A DNA stretch of 64,000 bases from Azophilus sp965247035 (GCA_965247035.1 CBDFGJ010000002.1:62001-126000), one strand, 5' to 3'; positions 9,451 to 19,155 are shown, counted from the stretch's first letter. Translations and numbers: made by a program. Notes: generated by a model from the letters alone, not told the origin.

Positions 9451-11313
9451 ATGTCCGCACAGCTCGCCAAAAAAACCAGCCATGTCGTGCGTTTCGCCGG
9501 GGATTCCGGCGATGGCATTCAGCTTCAGGGGCAGCAGTTCACCATCGCTTCGGCTCTGGCCGGACACGACTTGGCCACGCTACCGGACTTTCCGGCGGAA
9601 ATTCGAGCGCCAGCGGGCACTAGCTACGGCGTATCAGCCTTTCAAATTCAGTTCGGTGGCGAACGCATCACCACGCCGGGCGACGAACCAGATGTGCTGC
9701 TCGCCTTCAACCCGGCGGCGCTGGCGGTCAACTTGCCACACTTAGCTCCTGGAGCACTGATCATTGTTGATGAGAGCGCCTTTTCAAGGCAGCGCTTGAA
9801 GCGGGCAAATCTTACCGCCAACCCCCTTGAGGACGGCAGCTTGAACGCTTACCAAGTCTGCCGCATCGACATCTCCCATCTCACGTTGGAGGCGGTCAAG
9901 CCTTTTGGCCTTGGCGCCAAGGACTCCATCCGCTGCAAAAACTTCTGGGCGCTAGGGTTGGTGCTGTGGATGTTCGACCAGCCCCGAGACGTCGCCGCGC
10001 ATTGGTGTCAGACCAAGTTCGCCAACAACGAGGCGGTGCGCAACGCCAACTTGGCGGCGCTCAACGCCGGGCACGCCTACGGCGAGACGGTGGAAATGCA
10101 GCAGGTGCTTTCGCAGCAGCCCACTCCCCAAGCACCCTTGGCCTCGGTGGAGTACCGCACCATCACTGGCGCCGAAGCCTTGGCCCTTGGGCTGGTGGCG
10201 GCCGGGGAGCTAGCGGACATTGAACTGCTGTTCTGCTCCTATCCCATCACGCCGGCTTCCGCCTTGCTGCACCACTTGACCGGCTTGGACGAAGCAGGTG
10301 TGGCCACCTTTCAGGCCGAGGACGAAATCGCCGCCATCTGCTCGGCCATTGGCGCCTCCTATGCCGGTAAGTTGGGCGTCACTTCCAGCTCGGGTCCCGG
10401 CATTGCACTGAAGACGGAGGCCTTGGGCTTGGCGGTGGCGGTTGAATTGCCGCTCGTTGTGGTCAATTCCCAGCGCGCCGGGCCATCCACCGGCATGCCC
10501 ACCAAGACCGAACAAAGCGACCTGCATCAAGCCGTGTACGGACGCAACGCCGATACGCCCTTGCCGGTGCTGGCGGCGCACTCTCCGGCCGATTGCTTTG
10601 AAACCGCCATAGAGGCGGTGCGAATCGCCCTGCGCCACATGACGCCGGTGATTCTGCTCACCGACGGATACATCGCTAACTCTTCAGAACTTTGGCCCAT
10701 CCCAAACATCGACGACCTGGCTCCCATCGCCAATCACAAGCCCAAGGCCTCCTCCGGCGGCGGCATATGGCAGCGGGATCCGGACAGCCTAGCCCGTCTT
10801 TGGGCAACGCCAGGGGACGCAGCCCTCATCCATCGGGTCGGTGGCATCGAAAAGGACATTGAAACAGGGCACATCTCCTACGACGCCGCCAACCACCAAG
10901 CCATGACCGACCTGCGTACGGGCAAGATCGCCAAAGTGGCGAATTGGCTACCCAGCCAAGGCATTGAACAGGGCGCGGACAGCGGGCTGGCGGTCGTCGC
11001 TTGGGGGTCCACCTTTGGCGCCGTCTACCAAGCGGTGAAAGCGGCCCTGCGTTCCGGGCTGGTCGTGGCCCAGATCCACTTGCGCCACATCAATCCACTG
11101 CCGCCCAACCTAGGCGACTTGCTGGCCACCTATGACCAGGTGCTGGTGCCGGAACTGAACAACGGTCAACTCGCCTCCCTGCTGCGAGACCGGCTGCTTA
11201 TCGACCCCGTGCAGCTCAATAAGGTGACCGGCCAACCGTTCAAGGTGTCTGAAATCAAGGCCGCCATTGACAAACAGGCGTCGCCTTGCATGCAGGAGGC
11301 CGCCAATGGCTGA
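9451..11313 (+). CDS. korA: 2-oxoacid:ferredoxin oxidoreductase, alpha subunit (fused gamma-alpha)
   Basis: Subunit of a two-subunit 2-oxoacid (probably 2-oxoglutarate) ferredoxin oxidoreductase, which converts 2-oxoglutarate and CoA to succinyl-CoA with reduction of ferredoxin. The first ~200 residues form the gamma domain (RFAGDSGDGIQLQGQQF; FPAEIRAPAGTSYGVSAFQI). The pyrimidine-binding alpha domain follows (LFCSYPITPASALLHHL; FQAEDEIAAICSAIGASYAG; TSSSGPGIALKTEALGLAV). Length 620 residues is typical for this fused form. Overlaps korB by 8 bp, so the two are co-translated. The 2-oxoglutarate assignment rests on family resemblance only; a branched-chain or pyruvate substrate is not excluded. 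Confidence 0.9.
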   Translation: MSAQLAKKTSHVVRFAGDSGDGIQLQGQQFTIASALAGHDLATLPDFPAEIRAPAGTSYGVSAFQIQFGGERITTPGDEPDVLLAFNPAALAVNLPHLAPGALIIVDESAFSRQRLKRANLTANPLEDGSLNAYQVCRIDISHLTLEAVKPFGLGAKDSIRCKNFWALGLVLWMFDQPRDVAAHWCQTKFANNEAVRNANLAALNAGHAYGETVEMQQVLSQQPTPQAPLASVEYRTITGAEALALGLVAAGELADIELLFCSYPITPASALLHHLTGLDEAGVATFQAEDEIAAICSAIGASYAGKLGVTSSSGPGIALKTEALGLAVAVELPLVVVNSQRAGPSTGMPTKTEQSDLHQAVYGRNADTPLPVLAAHSPADCFETAIEAVRIALRHMTPVILLTDGYIANSSELWPIPNIDDLAPIANHKPKASSGGGIWQRDPDSLARLWATPGDAALIHRVGGIEKDIETGHISYDAANHQAMTDLRTGKIAKVANWLPSQGIEQGADSGLAVVAWGSTFGAVYQAVKAALRSGLVVAQIHLRHINPLPPNLGDLLATYDQVLVPELNNGQLASLLRDRLLIDPVQLNKVTGQPFKVSEIKAAIDKQASPCMQEAANG

Positions 11314-12289
11314 ACTGTCGTTCAAGGACTTCGCCACGGACCAAGAGGTTCGCTGGTGCCCAGGCTGCGGGGACTATTCCATATTGAAGGCCGTGCAACG
11401 CACCTTGGCCAAGGTTGGCGCCAAGCCGGAGAACACGGTGTTCGTCTCTGGCATCGGCTGCGCGTCACGCCTGCCCTACTACATTGAGTCCTACGGCTTC
11501 CACACCATTCACGGACGGGCACCGGCCATCGCCACCGGCATCAAGCTGGCCAACCCGGCCTTGGACGTTTGGGTGGTCACCGGCGATGGCGATGGCCTGT
11601 CCATCGGCAGCAACCATCTTCTCCATGCCCTGCGCCGCAACGTAGGCATGAACATTCTTCTGTTCAACAACGAGATCTACGGGCTGACCAAGGGGCAATA
11701 CTCCCCCACCTCGCGCGTCGGCACCACCAGCCCATCAAGTCCCGGCGGCTCCGTTGATTCCCCTGTTGTGCCGGGCGCCTTCGCCATAGGCGCCGGCGCC
11801 ACCTTCATCGCCCGCGGCATAGACATTGACCAAAAGGGCCTGCCGGTCATACTTGAGCAGGCTCGTGCGCACCGAGGCGCCTCCTTCGTGGAAATCCTGC
11901 AAAACTGCATCGTCTACAACAAGGATGTGTTCGACAACGTGGTCAACAAAAAAACCGCCGCCGACCACCAGATCCACGTCCGCCACGGGGAACCGCTGCT
12001 GTACGGCAAGGACCGCGACCGCGGCCTGCGCTTGAACCCACAAAAGGTGCGTCTGGAAGGCATCATGGTCGGCGAGGACGACACCGAGGTGCTCGTTCAC
12101 GATGAAACCAATGCAGCCTTGGGGCTGATGCTGGCGACCCTGGCGCCGCCCCTGCCTACGGCTATCGGCGTCATCCACCGCCGCAACGCCATGAGCTTTG
12201 AGCAAACCTTTTGGAGCAGCAAGTCTCGTTCAAGGAGGCTCAAGGTCGCCAACCTGCTGCGTCAAGGCAACTTGCTGGATCATCGCTGA
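11306..12289 (+). CDS. korB: 2-oxoacid:ferredoxin oxidoreductase, beta subunit
   Basis: Thiamine-pyrophosphate-binding subunit that pairs with the preceding alpha subunit. Seen: the N-terminal WCPGCGDYSIL cysteine motif (iron-sulfur ligand region), GIGCASRLPYY, HGRAPAIATGIKLANP, and the TPP motif VVTGDGDGLSIGSNHLLHALRRN followed by NNEIYGLTKGQYSPTS. The start at 11306 has AGGAGG eight bases upstream and overlaps the korA stop; a longer in-frame start at 11267 lies inside korA and is not needed. 327 residues. Confidence 0.93.
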   Translation: MAELSFKDFATDQEVRWCPGCGDYSILKAVQRTLAKVGAKPENTVFVSGIGCASRLPYYIESYGFHTIHGRAPAIATGIKLANPALDVWVVTGDGDGLSIGSNHLLHALRRNVGMNILLFNNEIYGLTKGQYSPTSRVGTTSPSSPGGSVDSPVVPGAFAIGAGATFIARGIDIDQKGLPVILEQARAHRGASFVEILQNCIVYNKDVFDNVVNKKTAADHQIHVRHGEPLLYGKDRDRGLRLNPQKVRLEGIMVGEDDTEVLVHDETNAALGLMLATLAPPLPTAIGVIHRRNAMSFEQTFWSSKSRSRRLKVANLLRQGNLLDHR

Positions 12290-12373
12290 CCATCGCCACA
12301 TTAATCCCGTGAGCGCCAAACGCCAACAGGCCAACACCAAGAAATCCCAGCCCTTATCGGAAGCATTCGCGGG

Positions 12374-13579
12374 ATGAATGCTGAACAGCACCCAGATACT
12401 ACCAAGGCCCCGGCTTGGGGCAAACGCCTCCTCATGCGCAGATTGCTCATTCCAGGTCTCGTCATCGTGGCGGCAATCTTCGGCGCCGTCGCCCTCATGG
12501 CCACCAGCCCAGAAGTTGAACCCAACATCCCGGAGCCGGTGGCGCCCACGGTGCGGGTGCGCGAAGCGACGCCGCAGTCCATCCAACTACGGGTCCACTC
12601 CCAAGGCACGGTGGTGCCGAACAAGGTCTCCGCCCTAATCCCGGAAGTCACTGGGCGCGTGGTGTGGATCTCACCCAAGCTGGTCAACGGCGGCTATTTT
12701 GAGCAGGGTGCGGTGTTGCTGAAGTTAGACGACAACGACTACAGGTCGGCGCTGCAAAGGGCGCAAGCCAGCCTGACCCGAGCCCAAGCCGAACACGATC
12801 ACGCCCGCTACGAGCATCAGCGCCTACTCAGCTTGGAGCAACGCCAGCTCGCCAGCCGGTCGCACATGGAGAGCACTCTGAAGGACTTGCGCGTCAAGCA
12901 AGCCGCCGTGCTTGATGCCCAAGCCAACTTCGATCAAGCCAGCCGAGACTTGGAACGTACGGAAATCGAGGCGCCGTTCACCGGGCTGGTGCAAAGCGAG
13001 TCGGTGGATGTTGGCCAGTTGGTCGGCCGCAACTCATCCATCGCCACCCTCTACGCCAACGACCAAGTAGAGGTGCGCCTGCCCATCGCCGACCGGCAAC
13101 TTGCCTTCCTGAACCTGCCCGCCGGCCAGCGCGGCGCCCTGCCGGAAGGCCAGCAGCCGGCGGTCACCCTGTCCGCCGAATACGCCGGACGCACCTTGGA
13201 GTGGGCCGGCCGCATCGTGCGCACCGAGGCGCAGATCGACACCGCCAGCCGCATGGTGAACGTGGTTGCTCAAGTGGACAACGCCGACCATGCGGAACCG
13301 CCGTTAGTGGGGCTGTTCGTAGAGGCGGATATCGAGGGGCTGACGGTGCACAACATCGTGGTGATGCCGCGCACCGTCCTGCGCAACGGCAACAGGGTGT
13401 TGATAGTGGATGAGGATAGTCGTCTGCGCTTCCGCGAAATCGAGCCGTTGCGGCTGTACCAGGACAACGTACTGATCGCGCACGGCCTGAATCCCGGCGA
13501 GCGTGTCTGCGTCTCGCCCGTGCAAACACCCATCGACGGGATGCGGGTAGGCACCATAGACGATGACGCCGCAAGCTAG
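12374..13579 (+). CDS. RND efflux periplasmic adaptor (membrane fusion protein)
   Basis: Links an inner-membrane RND pump to an outer-membrane channel. A single N-terminal membrane anchor is seen (LLIPGLVIVAAIFGAVALMA, residues ~24-43), followed by a split barrel-sandwich (GRVVWISPKLVNGGYFEQGAVLLKLDDNDY), a coiled-coil hairpin (AQASLTRAQAEHDHARYEHQRLLS), the second lipoyl half (LERTEIEAPFTGLVQSESVDVGQLVG), and beta-barrel and membrane-proximal domains. 401 residues. Two ATGs (12374 and 12378, different frames) sit together; the first is in frame. It lies 117 bp before the RND pump and is presumably co-transcribed. No outer-membrane factor is nearby, so a shared TolC-like channel is likely. 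Confidence 0.92.
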   Translation: MNAEQHPDTTKAPAWGKRLLMRRLLIPGLVIVAAIFGAVALMATSPEVEPNIPEPVAPTVRVREATPQSIQLRVHSQGTVVPNKVSALIPEVTGRVVWISPKLVNGGYFEQGAVLLKLDDNDYRSALQRAQASLTRAQAEHDHARYEHQRLLSLEQRQLASRSHMESTLKDLRVKQAAVLDAQANFDQASRDLERTEIEAPFTGLVQSESVDVGQLVGRNSSIATLYANDQVEVRLPIADRQLAFLNLPAGQRGALPEGQQPAVTLSAEYAGRTLEWAGRIVRTEAQIDTASRMVNVVAQVDNADHAEPPLVGLFVEADIEGLTVHNIVVMPRTVLRNGNRVLIVDEDSRLRFREIEPLRLYQDNVLIAHGLNPGERVCVSPVQTPIDGMRVGTIDDDAAS

Positions 13580-13696
13580 CCAACTGCAAGCGCAATGCAA
13601 GAACAGCAAACGCCAGTTCAGCGAAGCCGAATCAAGCCGGGCGTTTCATTCTTCTTCCGTGTCGTCTGCTTGATCTAAGGCATCGCCCAAAAGCTT

Positions 13697-16600
13697 ATGC
13701 ACACCGCCATCGCTTGGTTTACGCGCAACCCGGTTGCCGCCAATCTGCTGATGTTCGTCCTGCTCATCGGCGGAGCGCTGTCGCTTGTGACCGTGAACCA
13801 AGAAGAATTTCCCAACATGGACGTGCGGGTGGTGTCCATCAGGGTGCCTTACTTGGGGGCGGCGCCGAGCGAGGTGGAGCAAGGGGTGTGCATCCGCGTC
13901 GAGGAGGCCATAGATGGCATAGAAGGCATCGACAAGATTCACTCCGCCGCCAACGAAGGCGTTTGTTCGGTGCAGGTGGAGTTGGAGCTTGACGCCGACG
14001 AAGTGGCTACGCTGAACGAAATCAAGAGCTTCGTTGACGCCATCAACAGCTTCCCCCTGGAAACCGAAAAGCCGATCGTCTCCAAGCTGACCCTGGTTCG
14101 ACCGGTCATGCAGGTCGCTCTTTCCGGCAACGCCAGCGAATCGGTCCTGAAGGAATTCGGCCAGCGGTTGCGCGACGATATCGCCTCTATCGACGGCGTC
14201 TCTCAGGTGGGCCTGAAGTACGTGCGCCCTTATGAGATATCCATTGAGGTTTCGGAACGGGCGTTACGCCGGTTCGGCCTGACCCTAGGCCAAGTCACCC
14301 GCGCCATTCGCAATTCGTCCTTGGACATGCCCGGCGGCACCATCAAGTCCGACGGCGGTGAAATTCTCATCCGCTCTAAAGGGCAGGCTTACTGGGGCGA
14401 GGAGTTCGAGGACATCGTGGTCTTGACCCGGGCCGATGGGGACAAGGTCACCTTGGCGGAATTGGCCGAGATTAGGGACGGCTTTGAGGAAGGCGACCTT
14501 TATGCTCGCTTCAATGGCGACGCCGCGGTGATCATCAACGTGGCACAAGTCGGCACCGAGGATTTGCTACAGATCGCCGCGAACGTCAAGGCCCATATCG
14601 CCAAGGTGCGCCGCACCTTGCCCGAGGGCTTGAGCCTGACCATCTGGACCGACTCCTCAAGCGATCTGATTGAACGCTTCGACGTCCTCAACGCCACCGC
14701 CGGCAGCGGACTGGTGCTAGTGCTAATCATTCTGGCGCTTTTCCTGCGCTTTCGTTTAGCCATGTGGGTGGCGGCCGGCATCCCCATCGCCCTGCTTGGC
14801 TGCATCGCCACTTTCCCCTACATGGACATCAACCTCAGCACCCTGACCGTCATGGCCTTCATACTGGTGCTCGGCATTCTCGTGGACGACGCCATCGTCG
14901 TTGGCGAGCGCATCTATGGTCACGAGCAACTGGGGAAATCCCCCATCGACGCCGCCGTGGACGGCACTTGGGAAGTGTCCATTCCGGTCATCTTCGGAGT
15001 GTTGACCACCATGGCCGCTTTCCTACCCCTAGTGTTGGTGGATGGACGCTTGACGGAATTCTTCGGCGTCATCGGCCATGTGGTGATTATTGCGCTGGTG
15101 TTCAGCATCGTCGAATCCCAACTCATCCTGCCGGCGCACCTAGCGCATCGAAAACGCTCCAATCCAACCCATGGCCTAGGGCATTTCTGGAACGGAGTTC
15201 AGGGGCGCATGGCGGATGGCCTGCAAGCCTTGGCGACCCGCTTCTACTTGCCGCTGTTGCAGCGGGCCATCGCTTGGCGCTACGTCTCCGCCGCCATCGG
15301 CGTGGCGGTGCTGATTCTTGCTTTAGCACTAATCGCCAGTGGCCGCGTGGTGTTCGGATTCTTTCCGGCGATTGAAGGGAACCGCATTTACGCCACCCTC
15401 GAACTGCCTGACGGCGTTTCCGTGGACCGGACCATTCAGGCCGCGCAAAGGATTGAACAGGGGGCAGTCAAACTGAATGAAGCACTCACCAGTGAACTTG
15501 GGCTCGACCGCGACCTCATCATCCATCAATTGACCAGCATCGGCACGGCGGTGAATCGGGATGGCCCGGGCAGACGACCCCAGCCAAGCCGCAGCCACTT
15601 CGCGGAAATCGTCATCGAGCTGTTGCCCGCCAGCCACCGGCGCAACCTGAGCACCAAGCTCATCGCCAACCGCTGGCGCGACCTCAGCGGCCCCATTCCG
15701 GACGCGGTCAAGCTCAGCTTCAGCGCGGACCTATTCTCTGCCGGCGAAGCCATCAACTACGAGATCAGCGGCAAGGATGTGGAGCAACTGCGGCTGGCGG
15801 CAACCGAACTGCGCACCGAGTTGACCCGCTACACCGGCGTGTTCGACATCACCGATTCGTTTCGCGCCGGCAAGCAGGAAATCAAGCTGAACCTTCTGCC
15901 GGAAGCCCGCAACCTGGGCCTGACTTTGGACGACCTCGCCCGTCAGGTGCGCAGCGCCTTCTATGGCTCGGAGGCGCAGCGGGTGCAGAGGGGTCAAGAC
16001 GATGTGCGCGTGATGGTGCGATTCCCCGAAGACGAGCGCAAATCCATCGGCAACTTGGAGGACATGTACATACGCACCCCAGACGGCAAGGAAGTGCCTT
16101 TCTACAGCGTCGCCAAGTTTGAATTCGGCCGCGGCTACTCCACCATTCGCCGCACCGGAAGACAGCGCGTGGTCAACGTCACCGCTGATGTGGACCGCGG
16201 CACGGTGACCCCGGAGGAGGTGCTTCGTAGCCTGAACAATGAAGTGGTGCCGAAACTGAAGCGCAAGTTTCCCAACATTGAAATTGGTTTGGCCGGCGAG
16301 CAGGAAGAGCGTACAAAGGCCTTGGATGGCTTGTTCCAAGGTGCGATGCTCTCGCTTGTGGTGATCTACGCACTGCTAGCCATCCCGCTCAAAAGCTATG
16401 TTCAGCCCTTGGTCATCATGAGCGTGATTCCGTTTGGCGCCGTGGGCGCCATCTTCGGCCACTGGGTGATGGGCGTTGACCTCATGTTCTTCTCCGCCCT
16501 TGGAATGGTTGCGCTGTCCGGCGTGGTGGTCAACGCCAGCTTGGTTTTGGTCGAATTTGTCAACCGTCGGCGACGCCAAGGCGAACCGGTTGACGCAGCC

Positions 16601-16882
16601 CTGACAGCCGGATGCAGCCTTCGCTTTCGCGCCATCATTCTCACCTCGGTCACCACCTTCGTCGGCCTCATTCCATTGATGAGCAACGTCACGCCAACTA
16701 CCGCGCCCTTCGTTCCCATGGCCATATCCCTCGCTTACGGCGTCCTGTTCGCCACCTTCATCACGTTGTTCTACGTGCCCGTTCTCTATCGTATTGTGGA
16801 GGATATTTTCGGTTGGGATCCTGTAGCCCAAGGGATGCGGGAAGTGGGAGCGGATGACCAACTCCCTTCCCAAACCTCTTGA
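13697..16882 (+). CDS. RND-family efflux permease
   Basis: Proton-driven tripartite efflux pump of the inner membrane, 1061 residues, typical HAE/AcrB-like size. The N-terminal membrane helix (AANLLMFVLLIGGALSLV), two large periplasmic loops and two six-helix bundles are visible. The proton-relay helix has both aspartates in VLGILVDDAIVVGERIYGHEQ. A second bundle begins LSLVVIYALLAIPLKSYVQPLVIM, and the late motif VALSGVVVNASLVLVEFVNRRRRQG is typical. Substrate unknown. It follows its adaptor and precedes a MATE exporter on the same strand, giving a small export cluster. Confidence 0.94.
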   Translation: MHTAIAWFTRNPVAANLLMFVLLIGGALSLVTVNQEEFPNMDVRVVSIRVPYLGAAPSEVEQGVCIRVEEAIDGIEGIDKIHSAANEGVCSVQVELELDADEVATLNEIKSFVDAINSFPLETEKPIVSKLTLVRPVMQVALSGNASESVLKEFGQRLRDDIASIDGVSQVGLKYVRPYEISIEVSERALRRFGLTLGQVTRAIRNSSLDMPGGTIKSDGGEILIRSKGQAYWGEEFEDIVVLTRADGDKVTLAELAEIRDGFEEGDLYARFNGDAAVIINVAQVGTEDLLQIAANVKAHIAKVRRTLPEGLSLTIWTDSSSDLIERFDVLNATAGSGLVLVLIILALFLRFRLAMWVAAGIPIALLGCIATFPYMDINLSTLTVMAFILVLGILVDDAIVVGERIYGHEQLGKSPIDAAVDGTWEVSIPVIFGVLTTMAAFLPLVLVDGRLTEFFGVIGHVVIIALVFSIVESQLILPAHLAHRKRSNPTHGLGHFWNGVQGRMADGLQALATRFYLPLLQRAIAWRYVSAAIGVAVLILALALIASGRVVFGFFPAIEGNRIYATLELPDGVSVDRTIQAAQRIEQGAVKLNEALTSELGLDRDLIIHQLTSIGTAVNRDGPGRRPQPSRSHFAEIVIELLPASHRRNLSTKLIANRWRDLSGPIPDAVKLSFSADLFSAGEAINYEISGKDVEQLRLAATELRTELTRYTGVFDITDSFRAGKQEIKLNLLPEARNLGLTLDDLARQVRSAFYGSEAQRVQRGQDDVRVMVRFPEDERKSIGNLEDMYIRTPDGKEVPFYSVAKFEFGRGYSTIRRTGRQRVVNVTADVDRGTVTPEEVLRSLNNEVVPKLKRKFPNIEIGLAGEQEERTKALDGLFQGAMLSLVVIYALLAIPLKSYVQPLVIMSVIPFGAVGAIFGHWVMGVDLMFFSALGMVALSGVVVNASLVLVEFVNRRRRQGEPVDAALTAGCSLRFRAIILTSVTTFVGLIPLMSNVTPTTAPFVPMAISLAYGVLFATFITLFYVPVLYRIVEDIFGWDPVAQGMREVGADDQLPSQTS

Positions 16883-16985
16883 ATACATAGCCCCAACACA
16901 TCGAAAGCCGGCGAGCGGACCCACTAGGTGCGGTCTCTTCACCAGTCAGGCATCGTCGGGCGGACGCAGTTCGGTCACCTCCCCA

Positions 16986-18350
16986 ATGGTCAGCATCCCA
17001 ACATTGACGCCTCCCGCTACGCATCGCCAATGGCAGCGCCGGGTGTGGTCCCTATCCTGGCCCATGATCTTGGCCAATCTCACCATACCCTTGGTTGGAG
17101 CGGTGGACACCGCGGTCATTGGCCGGCTGCCGGACGCCCGCTACCTCGCCGCGGTCGCTGTCGGGGCGACGATCATGAACGCCCTGTACTGGATGTGCGG
17201 CTTCCTGCGCATGAGCGCGACCGGACTGACCGCCCAGGCAGCTGGCGCCAAGAAGCACGGCGAGTTGGCGGCAACCGCTGTGCGCGGGGTCATCATCGCC
17301 CTTGGCATCGGCACCCTGGTCATCATGACCCAAGCGCCGGCCAAAGAGCTGGCCCTATGGTTGTTTCAGGCCAGCCCAGAGGTCGAAGAGCTTGCTGCCG
17401 GCTATTTCCAAATCCGCGTCTGGGGCACACCGGCCGTGCTCCTTTACTTGCTGGAGCTTGGGATGCTGTTTGGCCTGCAGCGGATGCGCACCGCCCTCGG
17501 CCTCAGCTTGGTTTTAAGTCTATCCAACGCGCTGCTCGACCTAACCTTTGTCATCGGCTTCGGCTGGGGCGTCAACGGCGTCGCCGCCGGCACCGTCATC
17601 AGCGAGTGGCTTGCCGCCCTAGTTGGCCTGAACGTCGTCATCCGCACCCTCGCCCGCTTGGACTGCTCCTGGCCGGCCGCCGCCGCGCTGCTTGAGCGCC
17701 CTCAACTGACGCGTCTGTTCCAAATCAGCGCCAACCTGATTGTGCGCACTTTCTTTGTGCAACTGCCGTTTCTTCTGACCACTGCCCTAGGGGCCACCTT
17801 GGGAGACTTGGTGCTGGCCGCCAACGCCGTGCTGATGCTGTTCCTCTATGTTATGGCCTATGGCTTGGACGGCTTCGCCAACGCCGCCGAAACGCTGGCC
17901 GGCTACGCCTTCGGCCAAAGAGACCCAAGGCAACTGCGTCAAGCTAGCGGCCACTGCGCCATTTGGGCGGTTATGGTCGCCGCTCTGTTCAGCGCCTGCT
18001 ACTACTTTCTCGGCGAGCACTTGATTGCTCTTGCCACCACCTTGCCGGACGTACGCGAAGCGGCGACGAGCTACCTGCTGTGGATGGTGGCCCTGCCCCT
18101 GGTCAGCGTGTGGGCCTTCATGCTCGATGGCATCTTCATCGGCGCCACGCGCACGGCCGAACTGCGCAACGCGATGGCCCTCGCCGTCCTCATCCACCTA
18201 CTGACCCTGTGGCTAACCCTTGACCTCCTACGCAATCACGGAATCTGGCTCGCCATGCTGACTTTCATGGCCGCCCGCAGCCTCATCCTGAGCGCAATGT
18301 ATCCAAAGCTGGAGCGGCAAGCCGCCTCAACGCCGACGGCAGCAGGCTGA
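16986..18350 (+). CDS. MATE-family efflux transporter (DinF/NorM type)
   Basis: Cation-coupled multidrug exporter with about 12 membrane helices. Seen: RRVWSLSWPMILANLTIPLVGAVDTAVIG at the start, the conserved GATIMNALYWMCGFLRMSATGLTAQA helix, and the DGFANAAETLAGYAFGQRD motif in the second half, characteristic of the DinF branch. The ATG at 16986 (MVSIPTLTPP) is preferred; the frame extends to 16854 inside the RND gene, but those residues look non-coding. 454 residues. The gap to the RND gene is 103 bp. The leading part of the island (double-glycine peptides) begins 230 bp downstream; a functional link is possible but not shown. Confidence 0.92.
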   Translation: MVSIPTLTPPATHRQWQRRVWSLSWPMILANLTIPLVGAVDTAVIGRLPDARYLAAVAVGATIMNALYWMCGFLRMSATGLTAQAAGAKKHGELAATAVRGVIIALGIGTLVIMTQAPAKELALWLFQASPEVEELAAGYFQIRVWGTPAVLLYLLELGMLFGLQRMRTALGLSLVLSLSNALLDLTFVIGFGWGVNGVAAGTVISEWLAALVGLNVVIRTLARLDCSWPAAAALLERPQLTRLFQISANLIVRTFFVQLPFLLTTALGATLGDLVLAANAVLMLFLYVMAYGLDGFANAAETLAGYAFGQRDPRQLRQASGHCAIWAVMVAALFSACYYFLGEHLIALATTLPDVREAATSYLLWMVALPLVSVWAFMLDGIFIGATRTAELRNAMALAVLIHLLTLWLTLDLLRNHGIWLAMLTFMAARSLILSAMYPKLERQAASTPTAAG

Positions 18351-18480
18351 TCGGTCCGCTCCCTCTCCGTTGGCAGACTTCGCCCCTTTTGTTTGGCGGT
18401 CAAGTACACCCGGTGATGCCGGCTATTAGCGCCATCCCGGGCGCCATTTGTAAGCGATGACGGCCAAGCTGCCGCAATCT

Positions 18481-18500
18481 GATATCGGACTCTGAAGGAA
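18481..18500 (+). promoter_or_regulatory. Shared upstream element of peptide gene 1
   Basis: GATATCG.A.TCTGAA.GG begins exactly 102 bp before the ATG of the first double-glycine peptide. The same element (16 of the first 20 bases) begins exactly 102 bp before the second. The surrounding sequence is not otherwise alike, so the match suggests a conserved operator or promoter part. The binding factor is unknown. Confidence 0.5.
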
Positions 18501-18544
18501 TAAGGGATTCCGCCCAATTCAGGTTGCGCATTTGGCTTGGAACT

Positions 18545-18560
18545 GAAATTTTGCAATTTC
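18545..18560 (+). promoter_or_regulatory. Short inverted repeat before peptide gene 1
   Basis: GAAATT-TTGC-AATTTC is a perfect 6-bp inverted repeat lying just upstream of the ribosome-binding site (GGAG at 18572-18575) of the first peptide gene. It could be an operator half-site pair or a weak leader hairpin. It is AT-rich, unlike most of the window, and is not repeated before the second peptide gene. Confidence 0.3.
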
Positions 18561-18582
18561 TTTTAACTATTGGAGATGCAAA

Positions 18583-18792
18583 ATGCATGAACTCACACTT
18601 ACGGACATGGATCAGGTTAGCGGCGGCATTGTCCCCCTCATTGCCATTTTTTTGGTGCAGGCGGCGTCAATGGCCGTACGTCACGCCGCGGCTTCGGCTT
18701 TTCTAGGAGGCGTGGGCCTCGGATGGTCGGCAGCGGACGTCTACAATGATCTAGAACAAAATCCGCGAGGTAACCCCATTACAGGTCGCTAA
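18583..18792 (+). CDS. Double-glycine-leader peptide (bacteriocin-like precursor) 1
   Basis: A 69-residue peptide with a textbook class II leader: MHELTLTDMDQVSGG, with acidic and hydrophobic residues at the usual spacing before Gly-Gly. Cleavage would leave about 54 residues beginning IVPLIAIFLVQAASMAV, with a hydrophobic stretch, a GGVGLG segment and a polar tail. Such leaders are normally cut and exported by peptidase-containing ABC transporters; none is in this window, so export genes must be elsewhere if it is functional. RBS GGAG lies seven bases before the ATG. A strong palindromic terminator follows at 18919. Nearly the same leader occurs at 19351, which supports both. Function as a bacteriocin, microcin or signalling peptide is inferred from leader form only. 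Confidence 0.7.
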   Translation: MHELTLTDMDQVSGGIVPLIAIFLVQAASMAVRHAAASAFLGGVGLGWSAADVYNDLEQNPRGNPITGR

Positions 18793-18918
18793 CAAGGCCA
18801 TGCCTTAGGCTGACAAAAACGCGGTCGGAGGGTGCGGACTGACTCGTTCGCCACCCTCTTGCCGCCATCACTGTGGCCAATAAGGCGACGCCTTAGACCA
18901 AGACGGCCTCCACTCAAA

Positions 18919-18946
18919 GGCGCCAGATATCTGGCGCCTTTTTTTT
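18919..18946 (+). terminator. Rho-independent terminator after peptide gene 1
   Basis: A perfect 20-base palindrome, GGCGCCAGATATCTGGCGCC, is followed by eight T. It lies 126 bp after the peptide 1 stop codon. Two smaller hairpins (aaggc-cat-gcctta near 18794 and taaggc-gac-gcctta near 18881) precede it. Its position isolates peptide gene 1 from peptide gene 2. Confidence 0.8.
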
Positions 18947-19048
18947 GCCCAGGCGGCGCACGAAGACGCTCGCAATTTGCCTCGGTGCGCTCAAGCGAAG
19001 CGCAGCCCATCCCTACAGACGGCCACCGGGCAATTGATCTCCCAACAC

Positions 19049-19155
19049 GAAAACAGCCCTGCTTTCCAGCAGAGATTGGACCGTCCCTCTCCGCATCGCG
19101 TTCAACCAACTTCAGGTTCGCGAAAACAGCACTGCTTTCCAGCAGAGATTGGACC
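19049..19155. repeat. Two 35-bp direct repeats spaced 72 bp
   Basis: The sequence beginning cgaaaacagc and ending agattggacc occurs at 19049-19083 and 19121-19155, with one mismatch. Each copy holds CTGCT-ttcc-AGCAG, a small hairpin. The intervening 37 bp are unique. They lie in the 558-bp gap 18793-19350, which otherwise holds the terminator at 18919 and the element at 19249. Only two copies exist. Confidence 0.7.

Noticed and set aside
19049..19155. CRISPR array
   Set aside because: Only two repeats with one spacer, with no third copy upstream or downstream and no cas genes in the window. Kept as a simple repeat pair.
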